Below, one piece after another: positions 20,756 through 28,117 of a stretch of 64,000 nucleotides of DNA; position 1 is the stretch's first letter; the number at the start of each line of letters is the position of its first letter. The position numbers and the translations under genes are program-made. The notes beneath the pieces were generated by a model, which did not search any database, was not told the origin of the DNA, and saw only the letters and a list, made by a program, of their open reading frames with translations. The stretch comes from Buchnera_K aphidicola_B. Lineage in GTDB: Bacteria; Pseudomonadota; Gammaproteobacteria; Enterobacterales; Enterobacteriaceae. Location of the stretch: the NCBI RefSeq assembly GCF_039388045.1, contig NZ_CP135015.1:248001-312000 (forward strand), written 5' to 3'.

Positions 20756-20783
20756 AAACCCCGGTTTATAAAAACCCGGGTTT
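20756..20783 (-). terminator. bidirectional intrinsic terminator between obgE and rpsI
   Basis: 12-bp stem, AAACCCCGGTTT with AAACCCGGGTTT, one central C-C mismatch and an ATAA loop. It is the most G+C-rich intergenic stretch of the window. Read on the minus strand the stem is followed by a long U-rich tract, fitting termination of rplM-rpsI; on the plus strand the tract is shorter but may serve obgE. Confidence 0.8.
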
Positions 20784-20791
20784 CATAATAA

Positions 20792-21178
20792 TTATCTTTT
20801 AGAGAATTGTGGACGTTTTCTAGCTTTTCTTAAACCAATTTTTTTTCTTTCTACTTTACGAGAATCACGTGTAACAAATCCATATTCTCTTAATTCTTTT
20901 CGTAACAAAATGTCATAATTTATTAAAGCACGTGTAATACCTTGACGAATAGCTCCTGCTTGTCCTGAAACCCCACCTCCTTTTACTGTAATATAAAAAT
21001 CAAATTTATTAATCATATCTAATAATTTTAAAGGTTGCAAAACTATCATACATGATGCTTCGCGATTAAAATATTTTTCTAAAGAACGCTGATTAATAAT
21101 TATATTACCTTTCCCTATTTTTAAAAAAACTCTAGCAGAGCAAGTTTTTCTACGTCCCGTTCCATAATTTTGCATCAT
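20792..21178 (-). CDS. rpsI: 30S ribosomal protein S9
   Basis: 128 aa from the ATG at 21178 (E. coli 130); a second ATG follows at once, and a TTG 7 codons upstream is less likely because AGAG sits 9 nt before the ATG. NYGTGRRKTCSARVF, YITVKGGGVSGQAGAIR and the C-terminal KARKRPQFSKR that reaches the P-site tRNA are conserved. Cotranscribed with rplM. Confidence 0.97.
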   Translation of the reverse strand: MMQNYGTGRRKTCSARVFLKIGKGNIIINQRSLEKYFNREASCMIVLQPLKLLDMINKFDFYITVKGGGVSGQAGAIRQGITRALINYDILLRKELREYGFVTRDSRKVERKKIGLRKARKRPQFSKR

Positions 21179-21199
21179 AATAATTTCTCTATATTCCAA

Positions 21200-21625
21200 T
21201 TAAATTTTTAAAATTTTAGGTTTTTGAGCAATATGTATATGTGTATTGTTTGCATACACTTTTAACTTTCGAAACATAGATTTACCCAAAGAACCTTTTG
21301 GTAACATACCTTTTACAGCAAATTGAATAATTCTTTCAGGATATGTAGATAATAATTTTTTAAAAGAAATATTTTTGATACCACCTATATAACCTGTATG
21401 ATGATAATATTTTTTTTGAATATATTTATTCCCAGTAACTTTAACTTTAGACGCATTAATAACAATTACATAATCTCCAACATCCTGATTAGGTGTATAA
21501 ATAACTTTATGCTTTCCTCTCAATATAGTAGCAACCTTAGTAGCTAATCTCCCTAATATTATATTATGAGCATCAATATAATACCATGTTTTTTTAATTT
21601 TATCATTTGCTGAAAATGTTTTCAT
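21200..21625 (-). CDS. rplM: 50S ribosomal protein L13
   Basis: 141 aa (E. coli 142). Starts MKTFSANDKIKKTWYYIDA; ILGRLATKVATILRGKHK, YTPNQDVGDYVIVINA and GMLPKGSLGKSMFRKLKVY are conserved. First gene of the rplM-rpsI pair, standard order. Confidence 0.97.
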   Translation of the reverse strand: MKTFSANDKIKKTWYYIDAHNIILGRLATKVATILRGKHKVIYTPNQDVGDYVIVINASKVKVTGNKYIQKKYYHHTGYIGGIKNISFKKLLSTYPERIIQFAVKGMLPKGSLGKSMFRKLKVYANNTHIHIAQKPKILKI

Positions 21626-21801
21626 ATATATTTTAACCTTTATAAAAAAATTAATATATTATTTACAATAATTTAAAGTATAAATTTTTTAAGATACTCA
21701 AATAAATATTTTATAATATAAAAATATTTAATTATTAATAATAAATTAAAATAATAATTATTAAATTGCATGATCTTTAATTTATTAGAAGGATGAAAAA
21801 A

Positions 21802-22914
21802 ATGAAATTCTTAGAAAATTTATTAAATTTGCGCAATAAAATAAATAAAATTGATCAAAGTATACTCAAAATATTATCAAAAAGAAAAAAAACTATAAAA
21901 AAAATAGCAAAAATAAAAATTAAAAACAATTACAATATAAAAGACATAAAACGTGAAAAAGAATTATTTAAAAAAATATATATTAAAAGTAAAAAATACA
22001 AATTAAATATTAAATTCATAAAAAAAATATTTACCTGTATTCTAAAAGAATCAGTAAATATACAAAATAAAATTTTATATAAAAAAAAACCTAAAATATT
22101 TTTTTTAGGACCAATAGGATCTTATTCATATATTGCAACCAAAAAATATTTTAAAAAAAATATTTTAAAATTTAAATTAATAAGCTGTAAAAATTTCAAT
22201 GATACAATAAAAAAAAACAAATATGAATTATGTAGTTATACAATCTTACCAATAGAAAATTCAAATACTGGATATATTAAAGAAGTTATTGATATTATCA
22301 AAAATAAGAATTTATTTATAAATAATGAAATTAATATATCTATTCAACATTGCTTATTAGCTAAAAAAAACACAAAAATAAAAGATATTAAAAATATATA
22401 TAGTCATGTGCAACCAATTAAACAAACGAGTAAATTTATAACAAAATTTTTACATTGGAAAATTCACTATACTTCTAGTAGCACTGAAGCAATGAAGAAA
22501 ATATATAATATTAAAAAAAATAATTCTGCAGCTATAGGAAACAAAAAAAGTGGTAAAATATATAAATTATCTATATTAAATGAAAATATATCAAATCACA
22601 AAAATAATATAACACGATTTATAATTTTATCAAACAAGATAAAAATCATAAAAGAAAACAAAAATTGCAAATTAACTTGTATATTCAAAAAAAAAATTAA
22701 AAAACATACATTAGCGAAAATATTTTTAATTTTAAAAAATGAAAAATATAATCTTTTAACAATAAACACTACCACAATAAAGAACAAAAAAATAAAAACA
22801 TTTCTTATAGATATATATATTAATAAACATAATAAAAAATTAAAAAAGATAATAAACAAAATACAGATAATAACTAAATATTTTGAAATACTAGGATTAT
22901 ATTCTATTTCATAA
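21802..22914 (+). CDS. pheA: bifunctional chorismate mutase / prephenate dehydratase
   Basis: 370 aa from the ATG at 21802, which is 8 nt after AGAAGGA; the ATG at 21793 overlaps that site. Converts chorismate to phenylpyruvate. The mutase domain (1-90) has LRNKINKIDQSILKIL and RKK. The dehydratase domain (about 97-285) has FFLGPIGSYSY, LPIENSNTGYI, YSHVQPIKQTSKF and the catalytic TRF (271-273). The C-terminal ACT domain is present in length, but the two phenylalanine-binding motifs known from E. coli, GALV and ESRP, read HTLA (302-305) and NTTT (322-325). Feedback inhibition is therefore probably lost. No pheL-like leader peptide or attenuator is visible upstream. tyrA and aroF, its E. coli neighbours, are missing. 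Confidence 0.95.
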   Translation: MKFLENLLNLRNKINKIDQSILKILSKRKKTIKKIAKIKIKNNYNIKDIKREKELFKKIYIKSKKYKLNIKFIKKIFTCILKESVNIQNKILYKKKPKIFFLGPIGSYSYIATKKYFKKNILKFKLISCKNFNDTIKKNKYELCSYTILPIENSNTGYIKEVIDIIKNKNLFINNEINISIQHCLLAKKNTKIKDIKNIYSHVQPIKQTSKFITKFLHWKIHYTSSSTEAMKKIYNIKKNNSAAIGNKKSGKIYKLSILNENISNHKNNITRFIILSNKIKIIKENKNCKLTCIFKKKIKKHTLAKIFLILKNEKYNLLTINTTTIKNKKIKTFLIDIYINKHNKKLKKIINKIQIITKYFEILGLYSIS

Positions 22915-23052
22915 AAATATGTACAAAAATATTATTATAAAAATAATAAAAATTTTTTTATAATTATATTAAAATTGAAATATATATGGAAAATATGTAT
23001 TATAGTATTAAAATATTTAATATCATTTTAATTAATAAATTTTTAAAAAACT

Positions 23053-24387
23053 ATGTTTTATAATTTAACTAAAAAAATTTCACAAATAATAAAAACTATA
23101 TCAAACCAAGGAAGATTAACAAAAAAAAACATAAAAAAAACTTTAAGAGAAGTTAGAAAAGCATTATTAGAAGCAGATGTTGCATTATCAGTAATAAAAA
23201 AATTATTAAAAAATGTTGAAAAAAAAGCAATAGGAAACATTATTAATAATACTTTAACTCCTGGACAAGAATTTATTAAAATAGTTAAAAATGAATTAAT
23301 TAATATAATGGGAGTTAAAAATAATAAATTAAATTTTTCCACTTCACCTCCAGCAATAATATTAATAATAGGTTTACAAGGATCAGGAAAAACAACAAAT
23401 TTAATAAAAATAGGAAAATTGTTAAAAAAAAAACACAAAAAAAAAATACTAGCAGTTTCTACAGATACAAAGAGATTATCAGCAATCAAACAATTGAAAA
23501 TACTAGGTAAAAAAAATAATTTAGATATTTTTCAATCTAAAAATAAAAACCCAATTGAAATAGCAAAAGAAGCCATTAAATATACTATATCAAAATTATA
23601 TGATATTTTATTAATTGATACTTCTGGAAGAATGCATAATAATAAAGATATGATGCAAGAACTTAAAATATTACAAAAAACAGTTAAACCAATAGAAACA
23701 TTATTTGTTATAGATTCAATGACTGGACAAGATTCAATAAATATAATTAAAAATTACAATAAAATATTGAAAATTTCTGGTATAATATTAACAAAAATGG
23801 ATAGTAATGCCAGAGGCGGTATAGCATTATCTTGTAGATATTTAACTAAAATACCTATTAAATTTATTAGCAATGGTGAAAAAATAAACTGTCTTGAAAA
23901 TTTTTGTCCTATAAGTGTTGCTAATAAAATATTAGGGATGGAAAATATCTTTTCAGTAATAAATAATATAGAATCAAAAATTAAAAAAAAAAAAATCCCT
24001 AAACAAAAAAAAAATTTTGATTTAAATGATTTTTTAAAGCATATTAAAAAAATAAAAAAATTCGATTCAATTACAAATATCGTAAATAAAATACCAATAA
24101 AACAAACCATTCAAGAAACAATGATAAAAAATTTTGATGTAAATATATTTAAACAACTAGAAGCTATAATTCATTCCATGAATCCCAAAGAACGAAAAAA
24201 CCCAGAAATAATAAAAGGTTCTAGAAAAAAAAGAATTTCAAAAGGTTCTGGCGTACCTATTACAAAAATTAATATATTATTAAAAAAATTTTTTGACATG
24301 AAAAAAATTATGAAAAAAATTAATCAAGGTGGTGTAAATAATATTATCAACCAAATTAAAAAAATTTTACCAAATTTTTTATTTTAA
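23053..24387 (+). CDS. ffh: signal recognition particle GTPase Ffh
   Basis: 444 aa (E. coli 453). The N domain starts MFYNLTKKISQII with the ALLEADVAL motif; the G domain has GLQGSGKTT, DTSGR and TKMDSNARGG. The substrate-loop motif usually DVYRPAA reads DTKRLSA. The M domain keeps the 4.5S RNA-binding helix (PEIIKGSRKKRISKGSG), but the signal-peptide groove has few methionines: about five remain after residue 297, and the C-terminal tail reads GGVNNIINQIKKILPN where E. coli has a Met-rich segment. Probably functional, with a simplified clientele. The 4.5S RNA gene is not in the window. Confidence 0.95.
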   Translation: MFYNLTKKISQIIKTISNQGRLTKKNIKKTLREVRKALLEADVALSVIKKLLKNVEKKAIGNIINNTLTPGQEFIKIVKNELINIMGVKNNKLNFSTSPPAIILIIGLQGSGKTTNLIKIGKLLKKKHKKKILAVSTDTKRLSAIKQLKILGKKNNLDIFQSKNKNPIEIAKEAIKYTISKLYDILLIDTSGRMHNNKDMMQELKILQKTVKPIETLFVIDSMTGQDSINIIKNYNKILKISGIILTKMDSNARGGIALSCRYLTKIPIKFISNGEKINCLENFCPISVANKILGMENIFSVINNIESKIKKKKIPKQKKNFDLNDFLKHIKKIKKFDSITNIVNKIPIKQTIQETMIKNFDVNIFKQLEAIIHSMNPKERKNPEIIKGSRKKRISKGSGVPITKINILLKKFFDMKKIMKKINQGGVNNIINQIKKILPNFLF

Positions 24388-24418
24388 AATAAAATAATTA
24401 ATAAAAGGATTAAAATAT

Positions 24419-24679
24419 ATGGTTGTAATTCGTTTAGCTAGACATGGATCTAAAAAAAAACCATTTTATAAAATAGTTGTATCAGATAAAAGATTTGCTC
24501 GAGATGGTCGATTTATAGAAAATATAGGTTATTTTGATCCAATACAATCTAATAATGCAAAAAAAACTAAAATAAATATTACTAGATATAGTCATTGGAT
24601 TAAAAATGGTGCTATAGCATCAAATAGAATTAAAAAAATAATAACAATACATAATAAAAATAGTGAGAAAAATAATTAA
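24419..24679 (+). CDS. rpsP: 30S ribosomal protein S16
   Basis: 86 aa (E. coli 82). MVVIRLARHGSKKKPFYKIVV and RDGRFIENIGYFDP are diagnostic. AAAAGGAT upstream serves as ribosome site. The 3' end overlaps rimM by 17 nt, so translation is probably coupled. Confidence 0.97.
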   Translation: MVVIRLARHGSKKKPFYKIVVSDKRFARDGRFIENIGYFDPIQSNNAKKTKINITRYSHWIKNGAIASNRIKKIITIHNKNSEKNN

Positions 24680-25178
24680 AAATATAAAAATTGGAAAAAC
24701 ATATCTTCCATATGGAATTTTAGGTTGGATAAAGATATGTTCTTTTACAATAAAAAAAATTTTTTATTATAAACCATGGTTTATAAAAAAAAAACTAATA
24801 TATATATATATAAAAATAAATAAATGGATAAAAAAAAAAAACATCACAATAATTAAAATACATAATATAAATACACGTGAACAAACGATACATATTAAAA
24901 ACAAAGAAATTTTTACTCAAATTTACAACCTTCAAAAATTAAAAAAAAATGAATATTATTACATCAATATTCTAAAATGTCATGTCTTTACAATACATAA
25001 ACAATACCTTGGAAATGTAAAAAAAATTTTAAATACTAAAAAACAAGATATATTAGTAATTAAAAAACACAAATTAATTCAAAAAAAAGAAATATTAATA
25101 CCATTTGTAATAGGAATAACTATTAAAAAAATTAATTTGATAAAAAAAACAATAATTGTAGAAGACGTAACAAATTAA
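24663..25178 (+). CDS. rimM: ribosome maturation factor RimM
   Basis: 171 aa (E. coli 182) from a GTG start inside rpsP. The N-terminal motif IGKTYLPYGILGWIKI matches the RimM G-x-x-x-G-I-R/L-G-W pattern; YKPWFIKKK, EYYYINILKCHV and the PRC-barrel end LIPFVIGITIKKINLIKKTIIVED are recognisable. Binds S19 and helps mature the 30S head. Moderately diverged and very lysine/isoleucine-rich. trmD, which follows in E. coli, is absent. Confidence 0.9.
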   Translation: MRKIIKNIKIGKTYLPYGILGWIKICSFTIKKIFYYKPWFIKKKLIYIYIKINKWIKKKNITIIKIHNINTREQTIHIKNKEIFTQIYNLQKLKKNEYYYINILKCHVFTIHKQYLGNVKKILNTKKQDILVIKKHKLIQKKEILIPFVIGITIKKINLIKKTIIVEDVTN

Positions 25179-25321
25179 CACATTTTATTAAAACACAGAA
25201 TTAAATAAAACTATATTATAAAAATATAGTTTATATTAATAAGATTTTAAAAAATATATTTTAAATAAATATAATTTATATATTTAAAAAATTTTACATA
25301 AAATTTCAAGGCAATACAATA

Positions 25322-25684
25322 ATGAATAACATTATTCAAATACTAGAAAAAAAACAAATAAAAAACACACCTAGTTTTAAAACAGGAGATAACTTAATAA
25401 TAGAAGTTTGGGTAGTAGAAGGATCTAAAAAAAGAATACAGAAATTTGAAGGAATAGTTATTGCTAAAAGAAATAGAAGTATTAATTCTTCATTTACATT
25501 ACGCAAAATTTCTAATGGAATTGGGGTTGAACGTGTATTTCCACTTTATTCTCCTATTATTAATAAAATAATTGTCAAAAGATTAGGTGTAGTAAAAAAA
25601 TCAAAATTATATTATTTACGTTACAGAAAAGGTAAATCTGCACGTATTAAAGAAAAACTAAAATTAAATTCAAAAAAAAAATAA
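25322..25684 (+). CDS. rplS: 50S ribosomal protein L19
   Basis: 120 aa (E. coli 115). FKTGDNLIIEVWVVEGSKKR, QKFEGIVIAKRNR, FTLRKISNGIGVERVFPLYSP and LYYLRYRKGKSARIKEK are conserved. AAGG is about 6-9 nt upstream. Last gene of the rpsP-rimM-rplS group. Confidence 0.97.
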   Translation: MNNIIQILEKKQIKNTPSFKTGDNLIIEVWVVEGSKKRIQKFEGIVIAKRNRSINSSFTLRKISNGIGVERVFPLYSPIINKIIVKRLGVVKKSKLYYLRYRKGKSARIKEKLKLNSKKK

Positions 25685-25696
25685 AAATTATCAAAA

Positions 25697-25726
25697 CCGT
25701 CAATAATAAACAGCATAATTTGACGG
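25697..25726 (+). terminator. hairpin downstream of rplS
   Basis: 7-bp perfect stem CCGTCAA / TTGACGG with a 16-nt AT-rich loop, 13 nt after the rplS stop. In E. coli the rpsP-trmD-rplS operon also ends in a terminator here. There is no clean U-run after it, so it may act as a 3'-end stabilising stem. Confidence 0.55.
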
Positions 25727-26597
25727 CAAATAATCAAATCAAATAAAAATTATAATAAGTAATAAAATAATTATGTAAAAATTAAAAATGATGATAAATT
25801 TAAACAACTTACATAATCAAGCTTTAAATGTATAAAAATTTAAAACTGTTTTTTTAAAAATTAATTATTTATAATTATAAATTTTAAAAATTTATAATAT
25901 TATAATATTAATTATTTATTTAATTATAATAAAAATATATTCAAGCAATATTATATAAGTAAATATTTTAATATATAAAATTTAAATAAATTTACATATT
26001 TTATTAAATAATATGTTTTTAATTTATAAAATATTAAAATTCTTGAAAATAAAAAAAAATTTAACAAAAAACCGAAAAAAAATAAATCTTATATAATTAT
26101 TTTAACTAAAAACACATATTAATAAAATTTTTAAACAACCAAAAATATTATTGTATATAAAAAATTTTTAAAAATATAAAAATATATTTAAAATATTTCT
26201 TTTAAATATATTTTAAATATTAATTTAAAAATTTTTAATAATTATATTAATATTTATAAATATTTTTAATATTTAATTTTATTAAATATAACAAAAAATA
26301 TTAAATTTAAAAAAATAAAATTTCTTATTAATATTAAAAAAACATTTATTCTATAAATTTATATACTTTAAAATTAAAATTTAATATTATTAATCAATAT
26401 CATTTTAATATTCTATTGAATAAAAATGTAATTTATATTTAAAAAATAAATTATAAAGTATTATTTTATTTATTAATATATAAACTAAAAATATTAAAAA
26501 TCCCATATATTAAAATATAATATAATAAAATTTTATACATAAGATTATTTTAAAATATAATAATTTAATTTAAAAACACAAAAATTTATGGAAATAT
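25727..26597. other. about 870-nt gene-free spacer rplS / aroQ
   Basis: Nearly pure A+T with stops in all frames. I see no RNA-like G+C island, repeat array or coding remnant beyond short A/T homopolymers. Presumably decayed DNA from lost genes (tyrA/aroF or bamD area in E. coli order). Confidence 0.55.
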
Positions 26598-27053
26598 ATG
26601 AAAAATAAAAATATTTTGTTGTTAAATGGTCCAAATTTAAATTTATTAGGAACAAGAGAAGTAAAATTATATGGCTCTATGAGTTTAAAAAAATTAATAA
26701 AAATACTTAAATGTAAATGTAAAATACTCAAATGTAATTTATTTCATTTACAATCCAATTCAGAAAGTAAATTAATTGATTGTTTACATCAATCAAAAGA
26801 AAAAATAGACTATATAATTTTTAACCCAGCTGCATTTACACATACTAGTATAGCATTACGTGATGCAATTCTAGCAATAAATATACCTTTTATTGAAGTA
26901 CATATCTCTAATATTCATTCTAGAGAAAAATTTCGTTCTAAATCAAAATTTTCTGATATAGCAAATGGAACTATATCAGGTTTAGGTGTTGAAGGTTATA
27001 TAATAGCTTTAAAAATAGCATTAAAACGTTTACAAAAAAACAGAAAAAACTAA
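26598..27053 (+). CDS. aroQ: 3-dehydroquinate dehydratase, type II
   Basis: 151 aa dodecameric-type dehydroquinase of the shikimate pathway. LLNGPNLNLLGTRE with the catalytic tyrosine in LYG (Y25), the asparagine loop IIFNPAAFTHTSIALRDA, EVHISNIHSREKFRSKS with the catalytic histidine and arginine, and ISGLGVEGY. E. coli K-12 uses the unrelated type I enzyme AroD, while Buchnera has this type, so the gene supports a Buchnera-like ancestry. With pheA it belongs to phenylalanine synthesis. Its stop overlaps that of the convergent rluD. Confidence 0.96.
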   Translation: MKNKNILLLNGPNLNLLGTREVKLYGSMSLKKLIKILKCKCKILKCNLFHLQSNSESKLIDCLHQSKEKIDYIIFNPAAFTHTSIALRDAILAINIPFIEVHISNIHSREKFRSKSKFSDIANGTISGLGVEGYIIALKIALKRLQKNRKN

Positions 27054-28003
27054 ATACACCGTTCTAAATAAAACTTTAAAATCTTCATATCTGCAGGTAT
27101 AGAAGAACTTATATACATTAATTGCCGAGTAATAGGATTAAAAAAACGTAATGTTTGAGCATGCATGGCTTGTCTAGGAAATAAAGAAAGCGTATTTCTA
27201 CAATTTAAATTAAAACCTTTTAGATATAAATTTTTTTTATTATATAATTTATCACCAAAAACAGGATAGTTAATATGTAAAAAATGCACACGAATTTGAT
27301 GTGTTCGCCCAGTTTCCAAGAAAACTCGCAAATAAGTATGACAATTAAATTTTTTAATAATTCTAAAATGAGTTGTAGCGTTTTTATTATTTAAACCATT
27401 TACACTCATTAATATCCTTTTAAAACGATCACGACCAATAGGTTTTTTTATAATTCCACCTGAAACTAATTTACCAATAGCAAAGATAATATATTCACGA
27501 CAAATTTTTCTACGAATAAATAAATTTTTAAAATAAAGATAAGTAAATAAATTTTTAGCTATAATTATTAAACCAGTTGTATTTTTATCTAAGCGATGCA
27601 CAATTCCAGCTCTAGGTATATATTTTAAATATTTATATTTAAATCTTAAAACATTTAATAAAGTATAATTAATATGCCCAGGTGATGGATGCGTAACCAT
27701 ATCATAAGATTTATTAATAATTAAAATTGTTTGATCTTCATAAACTATATTTAAAAAAAAATCAGAAGCATGACTTAAATGTTTTATATTAGTATAAAAA
27801 CACAATCGTATAATTTCACCACCAAAAATTCTTTTATTAGGGGAATATGAAATACGATCATCTACAAAAACACATTTTTTAACAATTAAATTTTTTAAAA
27901 AAGAACGCGAATATTCATTAAATAAATATACTAAAACTTGATCTAATCTTTTTTTAAAAAAAATTTTTTTTGGGACAATTTTAATCAAATTTATATTATT
28001 CAA
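27050..28003 (-). CDS. rluD: 23S rRNA pseudouridine synthase RluD
   Basis: 317 aa (E. coli 326). N-terminal S4 RNA-binding domain (RLDQVLVYLFNEYSRSFLKNLI), then the catalytic domain with GIVHRLDKNTTGL, nucleophile D139, and LETGRTHQIRVH. Modifies helix 69 (U1911, U1915, U1917). Start is TTG at 28003, with AGGT 5 nt upstream. The stop TAG shares two bases with the aroQ stop on the other strand. RluA/RluC paralogues share the fold, but the N-terminal alignment and exact D139 numbering favour RluD. Confidence 0.92.
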   Translation of the reverse strand: MNNINLIKIVPKKIFFKKRLDQVLVYLFNEYSRSFLKNLIVKKCVFVDDRISYSPNKRIFGGEIIRLCFYTNIKHLSHASDFFLNIVYEDQTILIINKSYDMVTHPSPGHINYTLLNVLRFKYKYLKYIPRAGIVHRLDKNTTGLIIIAKNLFTYLYFKNLFIRRKICREYIIFAIGKLVSGGIIKKPIGRDRFKRILMSVNGLNNKNATTHFRIIKKFNCHTYLRVFLETGRTHQIRVHFLHINYPVFGDKLYNKKNLYLKGFNLNCRNTLSLFPRQAMHAQTLRFFNPITRQLMYISSSIPADMKILKFYLERCI

Positions 28004-28117
28004 TATTACCTACTTATATAAAATTTTAAAAATTTTTACAATAATATATTATTTTATTTAAATATAAAGAATAAATTTATAAATTTTAAATAAAATTAAT
28101 TTAAAAATGAGATAATA

